Of a stretch of DNA of 64,000 bases, positions 55,980 to 64,000 are shown in pieces. The notes under the pieces are model-generated. The model was not told the DNA's origin and ran no database searches. It saw nothing but the letters and a program-made list of their open reading frames with translations. The stretch is from Streptococcus cristatus (GTDB lineage: Bacteria > Bacillota > Bacilli > Lactobacillales > Streptococcaceae). The DNA lies in the NCBI RefSeq assembly GCF_003943515.1, contig NZ_RJPT01000001.1:390517-454516 (forward strand), read 5' to 3'. Position numbers and translations under genes: made by a program. Position 1 is the stretch's first letter. Every line of letters begins with the position of its first letter.

Positions 55980-56471
55980 ATGAAAATAAAACTTATTAAA
56001 CGTCAAATCTTAGACGAACGCGAAGAACAACTGGTCAACAAGGCTGGTATGGAGAGTTTCAGTCTCATGCTATGTGGCAGTTTAGCTTTATATATGGGTT
56101 CTGTAGCAATGAATGGGGGAGTCGTTCACTATCAGCCCTTCTTGCTTCTGATTCTCATCAGCAGTTTTTATTTCATGTGTCGCACTCAGTATCTGGGAGC
56201 TAATTATTACAATAGTTTCAGTCTGACTATCTGGGGTGTGCTGGCTACGACAGGATTTCTGACCCTTTTGATCGCCTGCCAGAATTTTCAGCTCAATCAT
56301 GCTATTTATCATAACAGTGTTTTTCACCCTATGTTCCTATTTGTTATTTTAATTACTTTTGTCATTCACTTTCCCTTCATGCTGCTGGTCAATATTCTCT
56401 TAGAGACCCTCAGCAAGTGGCAGAAGAAGCGCTTTGAAAAGTATTTGGAAGAATTGGAGAAAGAGGGCTAA
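55980..56471 (+). CDS. Four-helix membrane protein with N-terminal DER motif, paralogue C
   Basis: A 163-residue protein with ILDEREEQLVNKAGMESFSL at the start, four hydrophobic segments, and a charged C-terminus (KWQKKRFEKYLEELEKEG). It shares the DER-start topology of paralogues A and B but is more diverged. It starts 9 bases after the CPBP gene and is the last gene of the operon. Function unknown. Confidence 0.68.
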   Translation: MKIKLIKRQILDEREEQLVNKAGMESFSLMLCGSLALYMGSVAMNGGVVHYQPFLLLILISSFYFMCRTQYLGANYYNSFSLTIWGVLATTGFLTLLIACQNFQLNHAIYHNSVFHPMFLFVILITFVIHFPFMLLVNILLETLSKWQKKRFEKYLEELEKEG

Positions 56472-56522
56472 GCTGCTTTTCTGCATAGAAATTCCAGCTC
56501 TGCTATTTTCCAAACAAATTTT

Positions 56523-56551
56523 TTGCCCAGTTTTTTCAATCAGGTTATAAT
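56523..56551 (+). promoter_or_regulatory. trhO promoter
   Basis: TTGCCC (56523-56528), 17 bases, TATAAT (56546-56551). Confidence 0.7.
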
Positions 56552-56607
56552 AAATAGATGAATTAAAAAATTCAGAAAATTTATAGAGAAATGAGAGTTG
56601 AAATCTT

Positions 56608-57594
56608 ATGGCAAAAGATATTCGCGTCCTACTTTACTACAAATATGTTCCAATTGAGAATGCTGAGAAATTTGCAGCTGATCACCTGGCCTTCTGTAAA
56701 TCTATCGGTCTGAAAGGCCGTATCCTGGTGGCAGATGAAGGAATCAATGGAACGGTTTCTGGTGATTATGAAACAACTCAAAAATACATGGATTATGTGC
56801 ACAGCCTTCCGGGCATGGAAGACCTTTGGTTCAAGATTGACGAAGAAAATGAGCAAGCCTTCAAAAAAATGTTTGTTCGCTACAAGAAAGAAATCGTGCA
56901 CTTGGGCTTGGAAGACAATGATTTTGACAACGACATTAACCCGCTGGAGACGACAGGAGCTTACTTGTCACCAAAAGAGTTCAAAGAAGCCCTTCTTGAT
57001 GAAGACACTGTTGTCCTAGACACACGTAACGATTACGAGTACGACCTAGGACATTTCCGTGGAGCTATCCGTCCAGACATCCGCAACTTCCGTGAGTTGC
57101 CGCAATGGGTTCGTGATAATAAAGAGAAGTTCATGGACAAGCGCGTGGTTGTTTACTGTACAGGTGGTGTTCGCTGTGAGAAATTCTCAGGCTGGATGGT
57201 GCGTGAAGGCTACAAGGATGTCGGTCAATTGCATGGAGGAATCGCAACTTACGGCAAGGATCCTGAAGTTCAAGGTGAGCTTTGGGATGGCAAGATGTAT
57301 GTCTTTGATGAGCGTATCTCCGTTGATATCAACCATGTCGATCCAGTCGTGATTGGGAAAGACTGGTTTGACGGTACTCCTTGTGAGCGCTATGTCAACT
57401 GTGGCAATCCAGAGTGTAACCGCCGCATCCTGACTTCAGAAGAAAATGAAGACAAGTACCTCCGTGGCTGTTCTCATGAATGCCGCGTTCACCCTCGCAA
57501 CCGCTATGTGACTGAAAACGGTCTGAGCCAAGCAGAAGTGGTGGAACGTTTGGCTGCGATTGGAGAAAGCTTGGAAACATTGGTAGTTCAGTAA
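56608..57594 (+). CDS. trhO: Rhodanese-type tRNA uridine(34) hydroxylase TrhO
   Basis: A 328-residue UPF0176/YceA-family protein. An N-terminal acylphosphatase-like domain (about 1-95) precedes a rhodanese domain with the catalytic Cys in [16 protein letters not shown], and a C-terminal region with several Cys/His ([26 protein letters not shown]) that could bind zinc. Characterised relatives hydroxylate U34 of tRNAs in an oxygen-dependent way. It is monocistronic between its own promoter and a perfect terminator. Confidence 0.93.
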   Translation: MAKDIRVLLYYKYVPIENAEKFAADHLAFCKSIGLKGRILVADEGINGTVSGDYETTQKYMDYVHSLPGMEDLWFKIDEENEQAFKKMFVRYKKEIVHLGLEDNDFDNDINPLETTGAYLSPKEFKEALLDEDTVVLDTRNDYEYDLGHFRGAIRPDIRNFRELPQWVRDNKEKFMDKRVVVYCTGGVRCEKFSGWMVREGYKDVGQLHGGIATYGKDPEVQGELWDGKMYVFDERISVDINHVDPVVIGKDWFDGTPCERYVNCGNPECNRRILTSEENEDKYLRGCSHECRVHPRNRYVTENGLSQAEVVERLAAIGESLETLVVQ

Positions 57595-57613
57595 TTTAAT
57601 CGTGAAGATAAAA

Positions 57614-57645
57614 AACTTTAGACGGATAGTGTCTAAAGTTTTTTC
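57614..57645 (+). terminator. Terminator after trhO
   Basis: A perfect 10-bp stem, AACTTTAGAC (57614-57623) / GTCTAAAGTT (57631-57640), continued by TTTT. Confidence 0.92.
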
Positions 57646-57691
57646 ATTATTTATTTGCAGCTTAGCTTTTCTTTATTCAGGTTTCGATGTT

Positions 57692-57743
57692 TTGTCCCTT
57701 CTTTTTGATGTGATATAATGGGCTTAAATAAATGGGAAAGGAG
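57692..57743 (+). promoter_or_regulatory. Promoter and ribosome site of the AraC-VOC-TfoX operon
   Basis: TTGTCC (57692-57697), 16 bases, TATAAT (57714-57719) with TGA before it. AAGGAG at 57738-57743 fixes the start at 57751; the upstream in-frame ATG at 57718 overlaps the -10. Confidence 0.75.
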
Positions 57744-57750
57744 CAAGTCT

Positions 57751-58554
57751 ATGTCTAAAGCTATCATGGAAGAAGTGGCAGCCTATCTGCGTCAGCATTC
57801 AGATCAAGAGCTGAGTCTGACCGATTTGGCTCAGCATTTCCACTATAGCCCTTCCCATCTATCCAGAACTTTCAAGAAAAAGATGGGCTTTTCTATCAAG
57901 CAATATGTGGAAGCTCTTAAGATGGAAAAAGGTATTCAGGAGATTGTGGAAGGTCGGCAAAATGTGACTGAGACCTCCATGGAAGCTGGTTATGATAGTC
58001 TAGGCAGTTTTTCTAATACTTTTAAGCGGCATACTGGACTTTCGCCTAAAAAATACTATCAAGAATCAACCAAGGCTTATGATTTTATGGTCAAACAGCT
58101 GGATGAGAAGGGAGCTTTATTGCATCAGGATCCCGACTGTAAAAGTGGCAATCGCTTGACCGTGGCGCTATCTTATCCTGAGGGGTATGAACCACGCATT
58201 AGCTGTGTCGGGCTTTTTAAAACCCGCATTCCCAAAGAAGAGCCGGTTATCGGAGTAGCACTAAGTCAGGAGAGCCGGTTTACTTTTGAAAATGTACCCG
58301 ATGGTCACTACTATCTTTTGGCCTGTGAATTGCTGGAGGATTTACACCTAACTAAAAACTATGTCTTGAAGCATAACTTTCGCTGGGGCAGCGATGAGCC
58401 TTTCGCTTTTTCAGGCGATAGCATCTATCAGGAGGAAATCAGCATGCGCAGGCCTTTGCCCAGCGATCCACCTATTACAGTTAATCTTCCAGTTTTAATC
58501 ATGCGTTCCCTAGCCAAACAAGCGCAATTGAGAATAAGAAAAATTTTATCCTAA
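57751..58554 (+). CDS. AraC-family transcriptional regulator
   Basis: A 267-residue regulator with the DNA-binding domain at the N-terminus (about 5-105): LTDLAQHFHYSPSHLSRTFKKKMGFSIKQYV and ETSMEAGYDSLGSFSNTFKRHTGLSPKKY. The C-terminal half (about 120-260) is a beta-rich ligand-binding or sensor domain of no family I can name. It heads an operon with VOC and TfoX-like genes, which it may control. This N-terminal HTH placement recalls SoxS/Rob-type regulators. Confidence 0.9.
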   Translation: MSKAIMEEVAAYLRQHSDQELSLTDLAQHFHYSPSHLSRTFKKKMGFSIKQYVEALKMEKGIQEIVEGRQNVTETSMEAGYDSLGSFSNTFKRHTGLSPKKYYQESTKAYDFMVKQLDEKGALLHQDPDCKSGNRLTVALSYPEGYEPRISCVGLFKTRIPKEEPVIGVALSQESRFTFENVPDGHYYLLACELLEDLHLTKNYVLKHNFRWGSDEPFAFSGDSIYQEEISMRRPLPSDPPITVNLPVLIMRSLAKQAQLRIRKILS

Positions 58555-58610
58555 TTGATAAACTGATACTAGAGATTTATTCTCAGATATAAAAAATTGG
58601 AGGAACAATA

Positions 58611-59027
58611 ATGAAATTAGACGTGTTTTTAAGTTTTAATGGTCAGGCCGAAGAAGCTTTTCGTTTCTATGCAGATCTTTTTCAGACAGAGATAAAGGGA
58701 CTTGTCCGAGCCAGTGAGATGATGGACCCAGCAAACCTTCCTGCAGAAAAACGGGATAAGCTTGCCTGGATTGCCTTAGATACGGAAAACTTAACCCTGA
58801 ATGGTGAAGATGTAGGTGTTTTTAATGACCTATCTATTCCTAGCAATCATCAGCCTAATCAATGGTTGGTTCTGAGTCCAGATAGTAGAGAAGAAGCCGA
58901 TGAATTCTTGACTAAGCTTACTGAAGGTGGACGGATTCTCTATACTCTAGAGAATCAAGCTTTTGCTAAGTTTTATGCCCGCTTGATTGACCGTTTTGGT
59001 ATCGGCTGGGATGTGATGATGAAATAG
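58611..59027 (+). CDS. VOC-family (PhnB/glyoxalase-like) protein
   Basis: A 138-residue protein starting MKLDVFLSFNGQAEEAFRFYADLFQTEI, typical of the PhnB-like VOC fold, ending YARLIDRFGIGWDVMMK. Relatives include demethylmenaquinone methyltransferase-like and antibiotic-binding proteins; substrate unknown. GGAGG precedes the ATG. It is 9 bases from the TfoX-like gene. Confidence 0.87.
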   Translation: MKLDVFLSFNGQAEEAFRFYADLFQTEIKGLVRASEMMDPANLPAEKRDKLAWIALDTENLTLNGEDVGVFNDLSIPSNHQPNQWLVLSPDSREEADEFLTKLTEGGRILYTLENQAFAKFYARLIDRFGIGWDVMMK

Positions 59028-59036
59028 GGGAGAGCG

Positions 59037-59396
59037 ATGGCATATAGTAAATCTTTAGCTCAACAGATTCGTACCATTTTAGCTACTGAACTTCCCCCTC
59101 ATGTTTTTGAAGAAGAGGTAGAAGAGAAGAAGATGTTTGGTGGATTGGCTTTTATGATCCGAGGCAAGATGTCTGTTACTGTGAGTTCGAGAGGTCAAGA
59201 GCTTGTCATGGTCCGCATCGGTAAGGAAATGGAAAAGCAGGTCCTACCTAAAAATGGTACCAGTGTCACAGTGATGAAAGGCAGGCTTTATCGTGGTTAT
59301 ATTGATTTAGATGTCGAGGGACAAAAGGAACTGTCTTACTGGATCAAGCTAGCCTTGGCCTACAATCAGGAGCTGACGCAGCATGATAAAAAGTAA
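59037..59396 (+). CDS. TfoX N-terminal domain protein
   Basis: A 119-residue protein of the TfoX_N family (KKMFGGLAFMIRGKMSVTVSSRGQELVMVRIG and GYIDLDVEGQKELSYWIKLAL). It has only the N-terminal domain, unlike proteobacterial competence regulator TfoX/Sxy; such short forms are often found in operons with VOC or AraC genes and have no proven role in competence. GGGGAG lies before the ATG. Confidence 0.87.
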   Translation: MAYSKSLAQQIRTILATELPPHVFEEEVEEKKMFGGLAFMIRGKMSVTVSSRGQELVMVRIGKEMEKQVLPKNGTSVTVMKGRLYRGYIDLDVEGQKELSYWIKLALAYNQELTQHDKK

Positions 59397-59940
59397 GAAT
59401 TGCTCAGAATGAGTTTTGCTTTCTTAGAAATTCAAATATATTCTCAGAATCTGTATTGATGAAGCTTTCAGTCGGAAAGACTCTTCATGGATACAGTTTT
59501 TTCGTATTTTGTTGCACAGATTTTATGCCAATGCCAGAGTTCGTTTTGTAGAAGGAGCATGTTTTAGAAGTATGGGAGCAAAGGTGGTTTATAACCACAC
59601 TGAGTTTGGATTTTAATTCTTTAGAACAGAAGTACTCAGCGTATATACACGTTGGTTTAGATAGAAATACTAGATAATTAAGCACCTACAAACTTTTCTG
59701 AAAAATTCTAGATGTGCACCGTAATTATTGGAATTCAGAAATTCAATTTTTTGAAACATGAAGACATTATATCTAAGGTGCTTGGTGGAAATCAGAGATT
59801 ATGATTTAATAGTCAATATGATGAGTATCTCTTTTTTGTTTTGAAATGCGCTCTTGAACCCATCCTTGCTATAGAGTCTGCCTATATCCTTGGCTAGCTA
59901 GAAAATATGCTGGTGATAGTCAGTAGACAGCCTTTTTATG
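59397..59940. other. Intergenic stretch with a possible gene remnant
   Basis: About 600 bases without a convincing gene. A plus-strand frame from about 59428 to TAA near 59612 encodes some 60 residues ending RFYANARVRFVEGACFRS then MGAKVVYNHTEFGF without an early start codon; it could be the end of a decayed gene. AAGCACCT (59680-59687) and AGGTGCTT (59776-59783) form an 8-base inverted repeat 104 bases across. Confidence 0.35.
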
Positions 59941-60012
59941 ATACAATAGTAGGATAGAGTCAGTGGACATTAGCTGGCTATTTCATGCTAAAGAAAGGGA
60001 CAAAACAAGTCG

Positions 60013-60774
60013 ATGATTCTTGAAGAGTTTGACCAAAATCGTAAGGCCATCATCAATCCAGAGGATTTGATAGAGCCTATTGAAGGCTTTCCGCAAACGG
60101 CAGTGTCCTGCTTTGCTCGGGAGACCTTTGCCCGAATGCTGGCGGATTTTGACCATGAGTTGATTACGACGACATCCATGGCCAACATTGAAATTCCTAT
60201 ATATCGGGTCTTTGCGGATGGACAGGAACTAGCTCTTTTTAATGCACCAGTTGGGGCTTCTGCTTGTGTGGCTATTCTGGAGGATTTGATTGCTTTTGGT
60301 ATGAGAAAGCTGGTTCTCTTTGGGACTTGTGGTGTGCTGGACGAAGACATCAAAAAAACATCCGTTATTATTCCGACAGCAGCTTTGCGTGATGAGGGGA
60401 CTAGCTATCATTACCAGCCGGCTAGTTCGGAGATCGTAGTCAATGTCGGCTCGCAGGATTTTCTCTTGAAATTCCTTGAACAGCGAGGGATTTCCCATAG
60501 TTTGGGCAAGGTTTGGACGACCGACGGTATTTTCCGAGAGACTGCGGACAAGCTGCGCAGGCGAAAAGAGGCAGGAGCTATCTGTGTGGATATGGAGTGC
60601 TCGGCTGTAGCGGCTCTGGCGGCCTTTCGTGGCGTTCAAATTTGCCAGTTCTTTTATGCGGCGGATCATCTGTCTGAGGAGGCTTGGGACATGCGCAATC
60701 TGGCTAATCATGCGGACTTAGACGAGAAAGACAAGGTGGCCAATCTGGCGATTCAGATCGCTTTGGCCTTATAG
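60013..60774 (+). CDS. Nucleoside phosphorylase family protein
   Basis: A 253-residue PNP/UDP-family enzyme. GTCGVLDEDI, near residue 104, is the phosphate-binding glycine segment, and CVDMECSAVAALAAFRGV gives the MExxA ribose-binding motif, with ADHL after it. It cleaves purine or pyrimidine nucleosides with phosphate; the base specificity cannot be read. Six bases separate it from the ECF ATPase gene, so nucleoside breakdown is coupled to an ECF transporter. TGA-TACAAT (59939-59947) is the likely -10. Confidence 0.87.
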   Translation: MILEEFDQNRKAIINPEDLIEPIEGFPQTAVSCFARETFARMLADFDHELITTTSMANIEIPIYRVFADGQELALFNAPVGASACVAILEDLIAFGMRKLVLFGTCGVLDEDIKKTSVIIPTAALRDEGTSYHYQPASSEIVVNVGSQDFLLKFLEQRGISHSLGKVWTTDGIFRETADKLRRRKEAGAICVDMECSAVAALAAFRGVQICQFFYAADHLSEEAWDMRNLANHADLDEKDKVANLAIQIALAL

Positions 60775-60780
60775 AAAAAC

Positions 60781-62466
60781 ATGAAAAAACCAATTATTCA
60801 ATTTGAAGATTTTAGTTTTCAATACCAGGCTCAGTCGGAGCCGACTTTGAAGCATATCAATCTGACCATTTATGAAGGGGAAAAGGTTCTTCTGATTGGA
60901 CCGTCTGGCTCTGGTAAGTCAACCTTGGGTCAGTGTTTAAACGGCATTATTCCCAATATTTACAAGGGTCAGGCCAGTGGCCAACTCTTGATTAAGGGGC
61001 AGCCAGCCTTTGATAGCAGTATTTATGACAAGTCCAATCTTGTTAGCACGGTCTTGCAGGACACAGATGGGCAGTTTATCGGACTCAGTGTGGCAGAGGA
61101 TCTGGCCTTTGCTCTGGAAAATGATATGGTGGACTTGCCCTTGATGCGGGAGAAGGTTCTGCGTTGGGCCAAGCAGCTAGACCTAGAGCAGCTTTTGGAC
61201 CATCGTCCTCAAGACTTGTCTGGCGGGCAGAAGCAGCGGGTCAGTCTGGCGGGTGTCTTGATTGATGAGAGTCCAATTTTGCTGTTTGATGAGCCTTTGG
61301 CCAATCTCGATCCCAAGTCTGGTCAGGACACGATTGACTTGATTGATCAGATTCATAGAGCAGCTGCCACCACGACCATCATCATCGAGCACCGCTTGGA
61401 AGATGTACTTTATCGACCTGTTGACCGAGTTGTCCTTGTCAATGATGGGCAAATCCTCTTTAACGGTGCGCCGGATGATCTGCTCAAGACGGACCTCTTA
61501 GCAGAAAATGGGATTCGAGAACCTCTCTATATTACGGCCTTGCGGCAGCTTGGTTTTGATGTGACGAGGGTGGCTCATCTGGCTGATTTGACCAAGCTGG
61601 AACTTACAGGACTTTCGCAGAATCTGACCGAGCAAAAAACAGAGCAGGTTGACAGTAGGCACGAAGCCCTTTTAGAACTTGACCATGTTTCCTTTGCCTA
61701 TCAGAGCGATCGACCTATTTTGCGGGATATCAGTCTGAAAATTTTTAAGGGTGAGCGGATAGCGATCGTTGGGAAAAATGGTGCTGGCAAGTCCACTCTA
61801 GCAAAGGCTCTCTGTCGTTTTGTTGATACAGAAGGGGAGTATCATTGGCAGGGACAGGATATCAAGGGCGACTCTATCAAGGAGCGGGCGGAGCGGATTG
61901 GCTATGTCTTGCAAAATCCCAATCAGATGATTTCGACCACCATGATTTTTGATGAAGTGGCTCTAGGACTGCGATTGCGTGGTTTGTCAGAAGCAGAGAT
62001 TGAAGAAAGAGTTCATGCTGTTCTCAAAACTTGCGGTCTCTATGAATTTCGCAGTTGGCCGATTTCAGCTCTATCTTTTGGTCAGAAGAAGCGGGTGACC
62101 ATTGCGTCTATTTTGGTGCTAAATCCAGAGATTATCCTTTTGGATGAGCCGACAGCTGGTCAGGATCAGCGCCACTATACAGAAATGATGGACTTTCTCG
62201 ATGAGCTAAACCAGCAGGGGCACACGATTATCATGATTACCCATGATATGCAGCTCATGCTGGATTATTCTGATCGGGCCATTGTGGTGGTGGACGGCCA
62301 GATTTTAGCAGACCAGTCGCCTGCTCAGGTTTTGTCCAATCATGAGTTGATTGCAGCGGCCAATTTAAAGGAAACATCGATTTTTAGCTTAGCTGAAAAG
62401 CTGGAAGTGGATCCGCTAGCTCTGACTCGATTTTACATGCGAAAAAAGGAGGAAAGTCATGTTTAA
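60781..62466 (+). CDS. ECF transporter double ATPase (EcfA-EcfA' fusion)
   Basis: A 561-residue protein with two ABC domains. First: Walker [10 protein letters not shown], signature LSGGQKQRV, Walker [13 protein letters not shown]. Second, after about residue 295: [30 protein letters not shown]. It matches the 560-residue ATPase that accompanies UPF0397 in pneumococcus. No S component is adjacent; UPF0397 (53191-53754) and MptD-type (51516-52109) proteins are candidate partners. It overlaps the T subunit gene by 8 bases. Confidence 0.94.
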   Translation: MKKPIIQFEDFSFQYQAQSEPTLKHINLTIYEGEKVLLIGPSGSGKSTLGQCLNGIIPNIYKGQASGQLLIKGQPAFDSSIYDKSNLVSTVLQDTDGQFIGLSVAEDLAFALENDMVDLPLMREKVLRWAKQLDLEQLLDHRPQDLSGGQKQRVSLAGVLIDESPILLFDEPLANLDPKSGQDTIDLIDQIHRAAATTTIIIEHRLEDVLYRPVDRVVLVNDGQILFNGAPDDLLKTDLLAENGIREPLYITALRQLGFDVTRVAHLADLTKLELTGLSQNLTEQKTEQVDSRHEALLELDHVSFAYQSDRPILRDISLKIFKGERIAIVGKNGAGKSTLAKALCRFVDTEGEYHWQGQDIKGDSIKERAERIGYVLQNPNQMISTTMIFDEVALGLRLRGLSEAEIEERVHAVLKTCGLYEFRSWPISALSFGQKKRVTIASILVLNPEIILLDEPTAGQDQRHYTEMMDFLDELNQQGHTIIMITHDMQLMLDYSDRAIVVVDGQILADQSPAQVLSNHELIAAANLKETSIFSLAEKLEVDPLALTRFYMRKKEESHV

Positions 62467-63295
62467 TCAACAAAAATTGATTGGCTATCATGCCGGAAAG
62501 ACTTTTCTCCATGGTCTGTCTGGTGCCAGCAAACTTATCTTTTTTATCTTGGTTTCGGTGGCAGCCATGATGAGCTACGATACGCGTTTCCTCCTTCTTG
62601 TGGCTCTGGCTTCCCTGATTTTATTTCGAGTGTCTGAGATTCGGCTGAAAGATATTTCTTTCGTTCTAGCTTTTGCGGGAACCTTTGCAGCGTTGAATAT
62701 TCTCATGGTCTATCTCTTTGCTCCTCAGTATGGGGTGGAGATTTATGGAGCCAAGGATTTGCTCTGGACAGGATGGGGAGCTTATAATCTCACGCTTCAG
62801 GAGCTCTTTTATCTCTTGAATCTTTTGCTCAAGTATTTCTCAACGATTCCCCTAGCGGTGATTTTTCTCATGACCACCCATCCCAGTCAATTTGCTTCCA
62901 GTCTGAATCAAATCGGCCTTTCTTATAAGATTGCCTATGCGGTCAGTCTGACCCTGCGTTATATTCCAGATTTACAGGAGGAATTTTACCTCATCAAGAT
63001 GTCTCAAGAGGCACGTGGACAAGAATTATCCAAAAAGGCTCCCCTCAGCAAACGGGTCAAGGGCAATCTGCAAATCGTCATTCCCCTGATCTTCAGTTCG
63101 CTCGAGCGAATCAATACGATCGCAACGGCCATGGAGTTGCGCCGCTTTGGGAAAAATAAAAAGCGGACCTGGTATACCCAGCAAGCCTTCGGAAAACTAG
63201 ACAAACTTGTAATCCTGGTGTCTGTCCTTCTACTAGCCCTCAGCCTTCTTCTTTTCGTTGTCAATCAAGGACGCTTTTATAATCCTTGGGCATAG
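62459..63295 (+). CDS. ECF transporter T component
   Basis: A 278-residue transmembrane coupling protein with five or six hydrophobic segments and the two coupling motifs seen in EcfT proteins: [15 protein letters not shown] and [15 protein letters not shown]. It links the ATPase to S subunits. It starts within the end of the ATPase gene. Confidence 0.93.
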   Translation: MFNQQKLIGYHAGKTFLHGLSGASKLIFFILVSVAAMMSYDTRFLLLVALASLILFRVSEIRLKDISFVLAFAGTFAALNILMVYLFAPQYGVEIYGAKDLLWTGWGAYNLTLQELFYLLNLLLKYFSTIPLAVIFLMTTHPSQFASSLNQIGLSYKIAYAVSLTLRYIPDLQEEFYLIKMSQEARGQELSKKAPLSKRVKGNLQIVIPLIFSSLERINTIATAMELRRFGKNKKRTWYTQQAFGKLDKLVILVSVLLLALSLLLFVVNQGRFYNPWA

Positions 63296-63341
63296 GCTAA
63301 AGGTGGAAAACGAGCCATGTTTGTATTGAGAGGATCAATTG

Positions 63342-63926
63342 GTGCAAGAAAAAATAAATGTTGAATTTTATAAGGAATTACTTTTTCCTGTTTTTTGTGG
63401 TCTAGGAGCTTTCGTTTTGCTCTTGGCTTTGTCACAGACAGATGAAGTCGGGGGGAGAATGACCCTGATTTCAATCATCTTGCTAATAGGGATGAGTGGT
63501 CTCTTTACTTGCCTTGCTATAGTCAATAGAGAAAAGAGTTTGCGACGCTGTTAAGAACTTTACTCTCACTTTCCAGAGCTTGAAAAGGATTTTCAACTGA
63601 TTTATAGTGACTCTCGTTATGCGCGTGAAAGTCTATCTCTCTATCTTTACAAGGATGCCATCATACGGGTGGATACTTATTTCCAATTTCTCAGGCTTTC
63701 TGATTTAGCTGATGTGACCATTAAGATTGAGGAAGTGGAAGAAACAAGGTATGTAAAAATTCATCACCTGTATCTGTATTACAATCCAATGAGTTCTAAC
63801 AAAGATATTCGTCTGGCTTTTGGGCCTTATACGGATCAAAAATATATTGACTTATTACAATTTTTAGATGTGATAAATCAAGTTGCTCCTTGGATTCGAA
63901 TCTATAATGAGGCTGTGGAAAAATAG
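63342..63926 (+). pseudogene. Membrane protein gene interrupted by one in-frame stop
   Basis: A single reading frame of about 194 codons is cut by TAA at 63552-63554. Upstream part (from GTG 63342, or TTG 63339): two membrane helices ([39 protein letters not shown]). Downstream part continues in the same frame as ELYSHFPELEKDFQLIYSD and a soluble domain ending IRIYNEAVEK. Nothing else is disrupted, so this is a recent nonsense mutation, a sequencing error or a readthrough site. Family not recognised. Confidence 0.75.
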
Positions 63927-63932
63927 CATGGT

Positions 63933-64000
63933 CTAACAAATATAAAAAATCAGATGAATTTAACAGGCCTCCCAAAGAGTTAGACACAAAAAATCTAACT
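63933..64000 (+). CDS. Possible start of a gene running off the window
   Basis: An open frame reads AWSNKYKKSDEFNRPPKELD and continues to the right edge. It looks coding-like (polar, no stops) but no standard start codon lies in frame between the upstream TGA and here. It may start with a rare codon or be a fragment. Confidence 0.25.

Noticed and set aside
59485..59685. Minus-strand 66-codon frame rich in Cys, Lys and Tyr
   Set aside because: No ribosome site, odd composition and low complexity; not supported as a gene.

Overview
The window looks like a chromosomal segment of a viridans-type Streptococcus, probably of the sanguinis/gordonii/cristatus neighbourhood; the species is inferred, not proven. 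Supporting signs are low-GC, densely packed genes with strong AAGGAG ribosome sites, TGn-extended -10 promoters, an LPXTG wall-anchored pullulanase, the mecA-rgpG-suf gene order, a mannose PTS next to serS, and a methionine transporter block in the order known from pneumococcus. No rRNA, tRNA, phage, intact insertion sequence or CRISPR array was seen.

Layout. 1-13 kb: a fused amino-acid transporter (minus, cut by the window edge), a DUF2207 membrane protein, uppP, mecA, rgpG, the sufCDSUB operon, and a DacA-like protein whose catalytic Ser and Lys are both replaced. 13.5-20.5 kb: an orphan OppA-like lipoprotein, then on the minus strand serS with a T-box, manO and manLMN. 20.8-25.3 kb: a glycine T-box transcript that first meets an HExxH protein gene, then a structured insertion beginning with a copy of the glyQ start, then glyQ, glyS and a DUF896 gene. 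25.4-30.5 kb: asparaginase, a HAD fusion protein, an aminopeptidase-P-type protein, efp, an Asp23/Gls24 protein and nusB. 30.5-32 kb is a gene-poor stretch with a 42-bp tandem repeat and two tiny membrane proteins. 32-41.8 kb is carbohydrate metabolism: pullulanase under a CcpA site, and the sucrose cluster scrR-scrB / scrA / scrK. 41.9-45.7 kb holds a deformylase-like protein lacking the motif-1 Gln, a membrane protein, a DUF5105-type lipoprotein and an M20 amidohydrolase. 45.9-51 kb is the methionine uptake block (SBP, metQ, M20 peptidase, metN, metI). 51-64 kb holds an MptD-type ECF S component behind a long structured leader, a SAM-hydrolase-family gene with a UPF0397 S component, an XRE/CPBP/small-membrane-protein accessory operon, trhO, an AraC-VOC-TfoX operon, a nucleoside phosphorylase with EcfAA' and EcfT, and a membrane-protein gene broken by one in-frame stop.

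Five copies of a roughly 180-bp three-hairpin repeat lie just after genes, in both orientations, and appear to act as bidirectional terminators. The points most worth a second look are the catalytically emptied DacA, the split ECF module with SAM/nucleoside enzymes, the XRE-CPBP operon, the leader RNA at 51.26-51.5 kb, and the rearranged glyQ upstream region.
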